Below are positions 56,342 to 64,000 of a stretch of DNA of 64,000 bases, piece after piece; the stretch's first letter is position 1, and every line of letters starts with the position of its first letter. The stretch spans positions 48,931 through 112,930 of the forward strand of contig CAVQBF010000024.1 of the NCBI GenBank assembly GCA_963710615.1, read 5' to 3'. The notes below the pieces were generated by a model. The model worked only from the letters and a program-made list of their open reading frames with translations. It was not told the DNA's origin and searched no databases. The translations under genes were made by a program, and so were the position numbers. Source of the DNA: GCA-2746605 sp963710615. Its GTDB lineage: Bacteria; Bacteroidota; Ignavibacteria; Ignavibacteriales; Melioribacteraceae.

Positions 56342-57595
56342 ATGACAATGAAAATAAATAAAAATAACACTCTGGTTTTAGGTGGCCGTAGTTTTGAGAA
56401 TTATAAAGAACACTCATTGACAGATTATGTTTTGCGTTTAATTTGGAGTGAACATCAGATCTCAAGAGTTGATATTGCAAGAAAACTTGGTCTTTCTCGA
56501 TCTACGGTTACCGAAGTAGTTAAGGAGCTGATTAATACAGTTTTTATTGACGAGATTGGTAGCGGCATTTCAAGTGGTGGCAGGCGACCTGTAGTTTTGG
56601 AATTTCAGGATGCAGCAAAATTTATTTTAGGAATTGATATTGGGGCAACGCATATTTCTGCTGCAATAACGAATTTAAGAGGTAAATTAATTACCTGGCA
56701 AGAAATAAAACATCCAGTCAGAGAGGATCCAGAAGGCGCTTGGAAACTAATAATTGATTTGTGCAAAAAATGTTCAAAAGAAGAGAATCTCGATTTACAG
56801 AACTTAATGAGCATTGGTGTTGCTTTTCCAAGCCCAATTGATCCCAAACATCCTGAAAAATTGTCGAAGGGTATTATACCAAATTGGGAAGGTAGCAGTG
56901 GTATCGATAAATTGCAGAAATATTTTAATGTTCCGGTATATGTAGACAATGATGCGAATCTTGGAGCATTAGCTGAGCATTGGTGGGGTGTGGGACGAGG
57001 AATCGATGATTTAGTATATATCAAAATAGCAAATGGTATTGGAGCAGGCTATATACTTGGAGGTGAAATTTATCGTGGAGCAAAGGGAATTGCAGGTGAA
57101 ATGAGCCACATGTCTATAAATGTAAATGGTAATCAATGTGGTTGTGGACTTAAAGGATGTCTTGCCACCTATGCAACATCCTGGGCTTTGGAGTCTAGAG
57201 CTAATTCTCTGCTTGTTTCATATCCCAATAGTAAGCTCAATTTAAGTTATCCTAAAATTAGATTAATTGAACAAGCTGCATTAGAAGGTGATAAATTAGC
57301 ATTAAGAGTTGTTAGAGAAGCCTCAGATTATTTGAGTACAGCTATTACTTCATTAATTAATCTTACTAATCCAACAATGGTAATTGTTGGTGGAAGCTTG
57401 ACGAGAATAGGTGATTTATTACTAGATCCAATTCGGGAAAAAGTAAGAAAGACAAATCTTGTTCCATCAGTAACCCCAACAGAGATTATAATAAGTAAAT
57501 TGGGAACAAAAGCAACTGCGATTGGCGCTGCTACGCTTGCAATTCAGCAGGCATTCAGTGATCCAAAATTATTAACACAGAATAATAATCCGTGA
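56342..57595 (+). CDS. ROK-family transcriptional regulator
   Basis: 417 residues: N-terminal winged helix (about 25-85, ISRVDIARKLGLSRSTVTEVVKELI) and a C-terminal ROK sugar-kinase-like domain (FILGIDIGATHISAAITN, VYVDNDANLGAL, GEMSHMSINVNG). The zinc signature CGCGLKGCLATYA is intact. In repressors of this group a sugar or its phosphate releases DNA. Placed second from the operon start region, it likely controls the beta-glucan genes, with the palindrome at 49393-49417 as candidate site. Confidence 0.9.
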   Translation: MTMKINKNNTLVLGGRSFENYKEHSLTDYVLRLIWSEHQISRVDIARKLGLSRSTVTEVVKELINTVFIDEIGSGISSGGRRPVVLEFQDAAKFILGIDIGATHISAAITNLRGKLITWQEIKHPVREDPEGAWKLIIDLCKKCSKEENLDLQNLMSIGVAFPSPIDPKHPEKLSKGIIPNWEGSSGIDKLQKYFNVPVYVDNDANLGALAEHWWGVGRGIDDLVYIKIANGIGAGYILGGEIYRGAKGIAGEMSHMSINVNGNQCGCGLKGCLATYATSWALESRANSLLVSYPNSKLNLSYPKIRLIEQAALEGDKLALRVVREASDYLSTAITSLINLTNPTMVIVGGSLTRIGDLLLDPIREKVRKTNLVPSVTPTEIIISKLGTKATAIGAATLAIQQAFSDPKLLTQNNNP

Positions 57596-57649
57596 TATCT
57601 TTGTTGATAAATAAATTTTTGAATTAATTAAGAAGAAACAGGAGCCTTT

Positions 57650-58480
57650 ATGAAAACTAAAAAGCGAAATATTTTATTGCTTTTAATAAGCAGTCTGATG
57701 TTCATTTTCTTTCTCTCTTGCGAAAATCCTCTCGATCCGGAAAGACCAAATTATGTGCTTACATGGTCAGATGAATTTGAAGGTCCTGCAGGACAATTGC
57801 CCAATGCATCTAATTGGACTTACGATATTGGTAGAGGTGAAAATGGCTGGGGCAATGAAGAATTGCAGTCTTATACTGACAAACCTGAAAATGTATCATT
57901 GGACGGTGATGGTAACTTAGCCATTACTGCCATTGAAGAAACTCCGGGCAGCTATATTTTCTCCTCTGCAAGAATTAAAACGCAAGGACTATTTGAACAA
58001 AAATATGGACGCTTTGAAGCTAGAATAAAGCTGCCCTATGGACCGGGAATTTGGCCAGCTTTCTGGATGTTGGGTTCGGATATCGATACTAATCCTTGGC
58101 CGGAGTGTGGTGAAATTGACATAATGGAGTTTAGAGGTCAGGAAACGAATCTAATTCACGGCACTGTTCATGGTCCGGGTTATTCAGGCGGTCTGAGCAT
58201 CACTAAGAGCTATGGATTAGAAACAGGAAGATTTGATACAGACTTTTACACATATGCAGTAGAGTGGGAAGAAGGTTACATCAGATTTTTTGTTAATGAT
58301 GTGCTCTATAATGAAATTACTGAAAGTGATGTAACAGGGAACTGGGTTTTTAATAAACCATTCTTTTTGTTATTAAACCTTGCGGTAGGTGGAAATTATC
58401 TGCCAAATCCTGCAGGAAATACTCCATTTCCGCAAACAATGCTGGTTGACTATGTTAGAGTATACAAAGAAATACAATAA
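57650..58480 (+). CDS. GH16 laminarinase-type endo-beta-1,3-glucanase lipoprotein
   Basis: 276 residues: lipoprotein signal (Cys24, LSC), then a GH16 jelly roll starting VLTWSDEFEGPAG. The catalytic ExDxxE motif is Glu155-Asp157-Glu160 in CGEIDIMEFRG, preceded by GIWPAFWMLGSD. NEELQSYTDKPENV and WVFNKPFFLLLNLAVGG are typical of bacterial laminarinases (GH16 subfamily 3). It cuts beta-1,3-glucan at the cell surface. It is the firmest substrate clue for the operon. Confidence 0.93.
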   Translation: MKTKKRNILLLLISSLMFIFFLSCENPLDPERPNYVLTWSDEFEGPAGQLPNASNWTYDIGRGENGWGNEELQSYTDKPENVSLDGDGNLAITAIEETPGSYIFSSARIKTQGLFEQKYGRFEARIKLPYGPGIWPAFWMLGSDIDTNPWPECGEIDIMEFRGQETNLIHGTVHGPGYSGGLSITKSYGLETGRFDTDFYTYAVEWEEGYIRFFVNDVLYNEITESDVTGNWVFNKPFFLLLNLAVGGNYLPNPAGNTPFPQTMLVDYVRVYKEIQ

Positions 58481-58560
58481 ATATTTATAGATATAAATTG
58501 TTTATTACCTAATAGCTAGATTTTTAATAATTTCTATTATGCCTGAAATAGGGAGGATTA

Positions 58561-60027
58561 ATGAGTACTAAGAAAGTTCATGTAACTCCGGCTAAAGACA
58601 AACTTTCCAATGGGCAAATGTTTGCATATGGATTAGGCGGTATTGTAAATAATTTGCTGGGAAGTGCCATTGGATTTATGTCAATTGTACTTACTGTTGG
58701 ATTAGGAGTAAATCCAGGTCTAGTAGGTTCACTTCAAGCAATTCCACGTTTAACAGATGCCATAACGGATCCGGTAATGGGTTATATCTCAGATAAAACC
58801 AGGTCACGATTTGGTAGAAGGAGGCCATATATATTTATTGGTGCTATTTGTGTTGGTCTTGTTTTTGCTCTTATGTGGCAGCTACCGCCAGGACAAAGTG
58901 AAATGTTTTACTTTTGGTTTTTTCTCGCTGGTTCGATTATATTCTACTTATTTTATACAATGTTTGCAACTCCTTGGGTAGCACTAGGTTACGAACTTAC
59001 TTCGGACTATCACGAACGCACAAGGTTAATGGGCGTAATGAATTTTATGGGACAGTTCGCTTGGATTTCATTGCCTTGGTTATACGCTATTATGGAAAAT
59101 GATCGCCTCTTCTCAGATTCTGTTCAAGGAGCGAGAACACTAGCAATTATAATTGGTATTTTCGTTGCAATTGTTGGAATTATGCCGGCCTTATTTTGCA
59201 AAGAAAAATTTGTTCCTGTTGAAGAAGACCATGAAACGAAAATAAGTTTTATTGATGGATTAAAAACCAATATTTCTGACTTTTTTAAAGGATTGCTAAT
59301 TACTTTAAAGAGAATTGAATTTCTAAAATTATGTATAGGAACTTTCTTTTTATTTAATAGCATAATGTTGGTTGGTGCATTTAGCTCATTTATTACAATA
59401 TTTTATGTTTGTGGAGGTGATAATGATATGGGAGCAAACTATATTGGTTTGTTCGGAACCATTACCACAATTTCTACTCTAGCTGCTATAGTAATTGTTA
59501 CTTCTATATCAGCCAAATTGGGAAAGCGTAAGACTTTTATCATGGCAACTTTCTTAACATTTCTTGGTAGTTTACTAAAATGGTTTTGTTATGATCCATT
59601 AATTCCTTGGAAAGTATTGTTACCAGCTCCACTAATAGCATTTGGAATGGGCGCTCTCTTTACTTTGATGGGATCAATGATTGCAGATGTATGTGATTTG
59701 GATGAACTTGAGACTGGTGAAAGGCGTGAAGGAATGTTTGGCTCAATCTATTGGTGGATGGTTAAACTTGGAATGGCTCTTGCTTTTGCCTTATCCGGAT
59801 ATTTATTAAATGCTACAGGTTTTATTGTGGACTTGGGTGGCGCGCAGACTTCTGATACATTTTTCTGGATGAGAGTCCTTGATGTTGCGATTCCTGCAGT
59901 TGCTTCTCTAATCGCAATCTATGCCGTTGCCTCCTTTAAAATAACAGAAGAACGATCATATGAAATTCGATCTGAGTTAGAGAAGCGACGCAAAGGTGGG
60001 GCCCAAGTAGAGGCTGCAGCCACTTAG
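58561..60027 (+). CDS. GPH-family sodium/sugar symporter
   Basis: 488 residues, twelve predicted membrane helices, glycoside-pentoside-hexuronide cation symporter family. Signatures: AIPRLTDAITDPVMGYISDKTRSRFGRRRPYIFIG near helix 2-3 and DVCDLDELETGERREGMFGSIYWWMVKLG in the second half. Upstream ribosome site GGGAGG (58551-58556). Within this operon it most likely imports glucose oligomers (laminari-oligosaccharides) released in the periplasm. Substrate by context. Confidence 0.9.
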   Translation: MSTKKVHVTPAKDKLSNGQMFAYGLGGIVNNLLGSAIGFMSIVLTVGLGVNPGLVGSLQAIPRLTDAITDPVMGYISDKTRSRFGRRRPYIFIGAICVGLVFALMWQLPPGQSEMFYFWFFLAGSIIFYLFYTMFATPWVALGYELTSDYHERTRLMGVMNFMGQFAWISLPWLYAIMENDRLFSDSVQGARTLAIIIGIFVAIVGIMPALFCKEKFVPVEEDHETKISFIDGLKTNISDFFKGLLITLKRIEFLKLCIGTFFLFNSIMLVGAFSSFITIFYVCGGDNDMGANYIGLFGTITTISTLAAIVIVTSISAKLGKRKTFIMATFLTFLGSLLKWFCYDPLIPWKVLLPAPLIAFGMGALFTLMGSMIADVCDLDELETGERREGMFGSIYWWMVKLGMALAFALSGYLLNATGFIVDLGGAQTSDTFFWMRVLDVAIPAVASLIAIYAVASFKITEERSYEIRSELEKRRKGGAQVEAAAT

Positions 60028-60077
60028 ATTTAACAGAAGTTAACAGTAAGAAAAGTTTGAATTATAAATAGGAGAAA

Positions 60078-61112
60078 TTGAGCAAAATGAAATCATGGAT
60101 TAAAAGTTTTGTGATAATGCTTGTAAGCTTATTTCTGGTTTTGGGTTGTCAAGATGTTGCAGATGAATTGGTTGGTAAAAAACCTGAAGGTGCTAGAACA
60201 ATAAACATTACAATGATAGCAAAAAGTTCTGATAATCCAGTTTTTCTGTCTGCAAAAATTGGTGCTGAAACTGCAGCAAAAGATCTATCAGAAAAATACA
60301 GCATGCTAGATGTAAATATTCTTTGGAGTACACCTTTAACTGAAAATGCAGAAGAGCAGGCAGAAATAATAAGCAATGCTGTTAAAGTTGGAACTGATGC
60401 AATTATTGTTTCTTGCTCTGATGATTCCATACTTACTCAAGCAATAAACGAGGCGGTTGATAATGGTATTACTTTAATGACATTTGATAGTGATGCTCCA
60501 AACTCAAAACGATTTGCATTCTATGGACCAAACGATGTAGAGATTGGTGAAAATGTTATGAATGAATTATCAAAACTGATTGGCGGAGAGGGTGAAGTTG
60601 CTATACTCGGTGGAAGCCAATCAGCGCCAAATATACAAAAACGTGTTAAAGGTGCAAAAAAGGCTGCTGAGAATTTCAATAAGATAAGAATTGTTGGAGA
60701 ATTCTACCATCCGGAAAATGCTAAAGATGCTGCTGCTGAAGTGCTTAGAGTAAATTCACAATATCCCAACTTAAAGGGGTGGGCTATGGTTGGCGGATGG
60801 CCATTTTTTAACGATGAACTCATGAATAAAATCGAATCATCAAAAATTAAAATTGTTGCAGTAGATGCCTTGCCTGTTCAATTACCATATATTGAAAACG
60901 GGATTGTGTCAGCATTCTTTGGTCAACCAACATTTAAGTGGGGGACAGTGTGTGTTGAGAAAATTGTTGATAAACTGCATCATAATAAAAATGTTGAAGA
61001 ATTTAATGAGATGAAACTAATTAAAGTTAATAAAGACAATTTAGGCGGTTGGTCTAGGCAGTTACGTGCTTGGGGTTATAAAGGAATTCCAGACAAGTAC
61101 TTAATAATGTAA
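60078..61112 (+). CDS. Orphan RbsB-like sugar-binding lipoprotein
   Basis: 344 residues with a lipoprotein signal (lipobox LGC) and a type I periplasmic-binding fold (INITMIAKSSDNPVFLSAKIGAE, DAIIVSCSDDSILTQAINEAVDNGITLMTFDSDAP, GGEGEVAILGGSQSAPN). Such proteins normally serve sugar ABC importers, yet no permease or ATPase gene is next to it in this window. It may instead feed a sensor or a distant transporter. TTG 60078 and ATG 60087 are both possible starts; neither has an ideal ribosome-site spacing. Confidence 0.85.
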   Translation: MSKMKSWIKSFVIMLVSLFLVLGCQDVADELVGKKPEGARTINITMIAKSSDNPVFLSAKIGAETAAKDLSEKYSMLDVNILWSTPLTENAEEQAEIISNAVKVGTDAIIVSCSDDSILTQAINEAVDNGITLMTFDSDAPNSKRFAFYGPNDVEIGENVMNELSKLIGGEGEVAILGGSQSAPNIQKRVKGAKKAAENFNKIRIVGEFYHPENAKDAAAEVLRVNSQYPNLKGWAMVGGWPFFNDELMNKIESSKIKIVAVDALPVQLPYIENGIVSAFFGQPTFKWGTVCVEKIVDKLHHNKNVEEFNEMKLIKVNKDNLGGWSRQLRAWGYKGIPDKYLIM

Positions 61113-61136
61113 AATGATTAAATAGGAGATATCCAG

Positions 61137-61628
61137 ATGGAAGTTTCTAAAGTGCACTTCAAACATATTTTGTATGCAACTGATTTTTCTGAAAATGCTG
61201 AGTATGCTTGTTCTTATGCAAAGAGCGTCGCTGATCAATACAACGCAGAGATAACACTTTTACACGTCATTAAAGAAGAATTACCCGACTTTATGATTTT
61301 TGATGCTGGAATGGATAGAACTTCTAAAGAAGTATCGAACAGACTTACAATGCAAAAGGAATTAGATAAAGAACAAAAAGATCAAATCATTTCAAGGATT
61401 GAATCCGAATATAGTCAGAAAACCGGGATCAAAAGATATATTGTAGAAAAAGGCAATCCGGTAAAGGTAATCATTAGAGTTGTAGAAGAAGAAGCTTGTG
61501 ATTTATTAGTCATGGGATTTAAAGGAAGAAGTACATTTGAAGATTTTTTAATGGGTGATACTATACGACGTGTAATTTCAAAAGTAAAAATTCCTGTCTT
61601 AGTAGTGCAGAATCAATCAAAGAAATAA
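61137..61628 (+). CDS. Universal stress protein (UspA family)
   Basis: 163 residues, cytoplasmic. HILYATDFSENAEYACSYAKSVA at the N-terminus and the C-terminal nucleotide loop Gx2Gx9G (GFKGRSTFEDFLMGDT), then VPVLVV-type ending (KIPVLVVQ). The loop suggests ATP binding. Stress proteins sometimes partner transporters or regulators; its position between a sugar-binding protein and GH17 is unusual and hints at a role tied to the locus. Ribosome site AGGAG before ATG 61137. Confidence 0.9.
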   Translation: MEVSKVHFKHILYATDFSENAEYACSYAKSVADQYNAEITLLHVIKEELPDFMIFDAGMDRTSKEVSNRLTMQKELDKEQKDQIISRIESEYSQKTGIKRYIVEKGNPVKVIIRVVEEEACDLLVMGFKGRSTFEDFLMGDTIRRVISKVKIPVLVVQNQSKK

Positions 61629-61646
61629 ATTAATTAAAGGTAAAAT

Positions 61647-62534
61647 ATGTCAAACTTGTATCGTAAAAGAACCGGAATTGCTGGAACAGATTTTTCTGGA
61701 ATGTCAAATGAAGAACTTGAGTCAATATTTAAGAGTATTCTGGAAGAAGGAATTCATGGAATATCTTTCAGCGCTTATCTTGAAGGTCAATCCCCAGGTT
61801 CGCAGATAAGCAGAGAACAGATTGTGGAGAGAATGAAAATACTTCAACCTCATGTTAAATGGGTGAGATCATTTTCTTGTGTTGACGGGAATGAACTTAT
61901 TCCCCAAATAGCTCATGAGTTTGGATTAAAAACCCTTGTTGGTGCATGGCTGGATCACGACTTAGAAAAAAATGAAGAAGAGATTAATGCACTTATTGAG
62001 GTAGCCAAAGCTGGAAATGCCGATATAATTGCTGTAGGTAATGAGGTGATGCTGAGAGGGGATTTGAGCGAAGATGATATAGTAGATTATATCAATCGTG
62101 TAAAAACTCAATTGCCCAATATACCAGTTGGATATGTGGATGCATATTATGAGTTTGCAATTCATCACAAAATTTGTGAAGTCAGCGATGTTATTATGGC
62201 AAATTGTTATCCTTTCTGGGAAGGATTTCCACTTGAACATTCATTGTCCTATATGAAAAATATGTACCAAATTGCAAAAAATGCTGCAAATGGTAAAAAA
62301 GTAATAATTAGCGAAACAGGTTGGCCGAATCGTGGATCTGCAGAAAGAGAAGCAGTGCCATCTTATGAGAATGCAATCAAATATTTTATAAATGCTTATA
62401 ACTGGGCCAAGCAGGATGATATTGAAATTTTCTATTTCTCAAGTTTTGATGAGACATGGAAAATTGGTGCAGAGGGAGATGTTGGTGCTTATTGGGGTTT
62501 ATGGGATAAAGATGGAAATCTTAAGTATGGATAA
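61647..62534 (+). CDS. GH17-family beta-1,3-glucan hydrolase, cytoplasmic
   Basis: 295 residues with no signal peptide. The GH17 TIM-barrel motifs are visible: acid/base Glu in IAVGNEVMLRG (about residue 134) and nucleophile Glu in VIISETGWPNRGS (about 220), plus FDETWK near the end. GH17 enzymes act on beta-1,3-glucan or its oligomers. Lacking an export signal, it should degrade oligosaccharides delivered by the GPH symporter. Transglycosidase activity is an alternative seen in this family. Confidence 0.88.
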   Translation: MSNLYRKRTGIAGTDFSGMSNEELESIFKSILEEGIHGISFSAYLEGQSPGSQISREQIVERMKILQPHVKWVRSFSCVDGNELIPQIAHEFGLKTLVGAWLDHDLEKNEEEINALIEVAKAGNADIIAVGNEVMLRGDLSEDDIVDYINRVKTQLPNIPVGYVDAYYEFAIHHKICEVSDVIMANCYPFWEGFPLEHSLSYMKNMYQIAKNAANGKKVIISETGWPNRGSAEREAVPSYENAIKYFINAYNWAKQDDIEIFYFSSFDETWKIGAEGDVGAYWGLWDKDGNLKYG

Positions 62535-62577
62535 TCTTTAAAGTTAAGAATGAATAAATAAATTGGAGACCTTTATC

Positions 62578-64000
62578 ATGTTGAAAATACTTATATCTGT
62601 ATCAATAGCACTTATTGCTGTTGGAGTTATTGTCTCATGTAATTCTACGGATACGATATATTCTACAATCCAAATTCTAGTTACATCAGAGAGTGGTGAT
62701 AAAATTGCAACTAAAGAAAATGTCTCGTTTGTGAATGGCATTGCAGAGGGTACGGTTATTAAAGTAGATCCAAATACTGTTAAACAAACCATCGATGGAA
62801 TTGGTTCTTCCTTTACTGAGTCATCTGCTTTTGTTTTAGCTCACTTAGATCCAACAGAAAGAAAAGATGTTATGAGAAAGATTTTCAGCGAAGGCGGAGC
62901 TAACTTTTCTTTAACAAGAACTCATATTGGGGCCTGTGATTTTTGCGTTGAGGGAAAATACTCATATGCAGATAAAAAAGGTGATACAGAATTAGAGTCT
63001 TTCGACCTTACTCCCGACAAAGAAGGATTCAGTAAGAAATTATATAAAGGAATTGTAGATGAATCATATGATCTTCTGCCTATGATAAAGGAAGCTCTTG
63101 AAATAAAAAATAATCAGAGTGATAATGAATTGAGAATAGTTTCATCAGCATGGACTGCACCGGCATGGATGAAAGATATAGAAGATTGGTACATTAAAGG
63201 AACTCCTGAAAATAATTTTCAAGGAACCGGTGGTAAATTGAAACCGGAATATGAAGAAACTTATGCTGACTATATTCTTAAGTATTTAGACGCTTACAGA
63301 TCAGAGGGCGTTGATATTTGGGGAATTACGCCGGTTAACGAACCACATGGAAATAATGGTCAATGGGAAAGTATGCATTTTACACCTGAAACTCAAAATG
63401 ATTTTATTAAAAAGTATTTGGGACCAAAACTTAGAGATGGAAAAAATAGTAATGTTAAACTTTTAATCTATGATCAGAATAGAGATGGATTAAAACATTG
63501 GACAGATGTAATATTAGGTGATAGTGAAACAGCCCCATATGTTTATGCTTCTGCTGTTCATTGGTATGAAAGCACTCATAAAGTATATGAAGAGGTTTTC
63601 GACAGTGTAAACGCTAAATTCCCAAATCATGGTATAATACACACGGAAGGCTGTATAGACGATTTAGGCAAACCGGCTCCTCAAGGAATTCTTGATCCGG
63701 AACGTTTCGAGGAAGAGAACTGGTTTAACAACGATTCTTTTTGGTGGAATGATAATGCCACTGATTGGGGCTATTCCGCTACTTGGGCAGGAGTAAAAGC
63801 GGAAGATCATCAAATTTATACTCCGGTTCATCGTTATGCTAGGAACATTATCGTGAGCATTGATCACTGGTTAAAAGGCTGGATAGACTGGAACGTAGTT
63901 CTTGATCATAACGGCGGGCCAAATCATGTGGGCAACTTTTGCGGCGCTCCAATTATGATTAATACTGAAACAAAACAGATTTATTATACACCAATTTATT
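62578..64000 (+). CDS. GH30-family glucosidase lipoprotein (3' end outside window)
   Basis: Open from ATG 62578 to the right edge, 474 residues visible. Lipoprotein signal with Cys21 (VSC). GH30 core: QTIDGIGSSFTESSAFVL, RTHIGACDF, SSAWTAPAWMKD, acid/base Glu255 in TPVNEPHGNN, nucleophile Glu357 in IIHTEGCIDD, then WLKGWIDWNVVLDHNGGPN. This suits beta-1,6-glucanase or beta-glucosidase of subfamily 1 or 3. Beta-1,6 branches occur in laminarin, so debranching would complement GH16. The C-terminal beta-sandwich lies beyond the window. Confidence 0.9.
   Translation, partial: MLKILISVSIALIAVGVIVSCNSTDTIYSTIQILVTSESGDKIATKENVSFVNGIAEGTVIKVDPNTVKQTIDGIGSSFTESSAFVLAHLDPTERKDVMRKIFSEGGANFSLTRTHIGACDFCVEGKYSYADKKGDTELESFDLTPDKEGFSKKLYKGIVDESYDLLPMIKEALEIKNNQSDNELRIVSSAWTAPAWMKDIEDWYIKGTPENNFQGTGGKLKPEYEETYADYILKYLDAYRSEGVDIWGITPVNEPHGNNGQWESMHFTPETQNDFIKKYLGPKLRDGKNSNVKLLIYDQNRDGLKHWTDVILGDSETAPYVYASAVHWYESTHKVYEEVFDSVNAKFPNHGIIHTEGCIDDLGKPAPQGILDPERFEEENWFNNDSFWWNDNATDWGYSATWAGVKAEDHQIYTPVHRYARNIIVSIDHWLKGWIDWNVVLDHNGGPNHVGNFCGAPIMINTETKQIYYTPIY

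Overview
The window is AT-rich, densely packed bacterial DNA with both strands used in long operons. The best fit is the Ignavibacteriales/Melioribacter side of the Bacteroidota-Chlorobi group. The evidence is C-terminal type IX secretion (T9SS) sorting domains with the NYPNPFN motif, PorV-like and TonB-dependent outer-membrane proteins, many Sec/lipobox lipoproteins, and promoters matching the Bacteroidota TTG-N20-TAnnTTTG pattern. The species assignment is inference. I saw no rRNA, tRNA, CRISPR array, transposase or phage gene.

Region 1 (1-19.7 kb) is mostly housekeeping: tgt, yajC, an arginase/agmatinase, nfeD, a NamZ-type muramidase, a NUDIX hydrolase, ndk, sucD, an iodotyrosine-deiodinase-like nitroreductase, gatA-tatA-purQ-purS-pssA-psd, ybaB-recR, a methyltransferase, two related lipoproteins and ftsX. 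Spaces between these genes carry hairpin repeats bounded by TGTCATT/AATGACA.

Region 2 (19.7-34.9 kb) is one ten-gene minus-strand operon read from a promoter near 34.85 kb. It encodes an M20 dipeptidase, a periplasmic cyanophycinase-family peptidase, a YfcC-type permease, two T9SS-tagged surface proteins, an RpiR regulator, a TonB-dependent receptor, a PorV-like protein, a second, T9SS-exported cyanophycinase and an M14 carboxypeptidase lipoprotein. I read it as a candidate locus for outside-in degradation and import of cyanophycin or a related isopeptide polymer.

Region 3 (34.9-49.2 kb) holds a three-gene corrinoid methyl-transfer set (URO-D-type methyltransferase, corrinoid protein, homocysteine methyltransferase), an ABC-F ATPase, a cytidylyltransferase/CDP-alcohol transferase/aminotransferase trio that may make a lipid head group, a LysE exporter, and a TamA-TamB pair.

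Region 4 (49.3-64 kb) is a plus-strand beta-glucan utilisation operon. It has a TIM-barrel glycoside hydrolase apparently fused to an outer-membrane beta-barrel, a 1150-residue repeat-rich binding lipoprotein, a ROK regulator, GH16, a GPH symporter, an orphan sugar-binding lipoprotein, a universal stress protein, GH17 and a GH30 cut by the window end. Its promoter carries a perfect palindrome over the -7 box and start point.

Seven genes are interrupted by twelve single-base indels (tgt, psd, ybaB, the methyltransferase, the T9SS cyanophycinase, the hydrolase-barrel fusion and the repeat lipoprotein). In each, the conserved protein continues in the next frame and the corrected length is a whole number of codons. 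Sequence error is therefore more likely than gene decay, and I annotate them as full-length genes with shifts noted.
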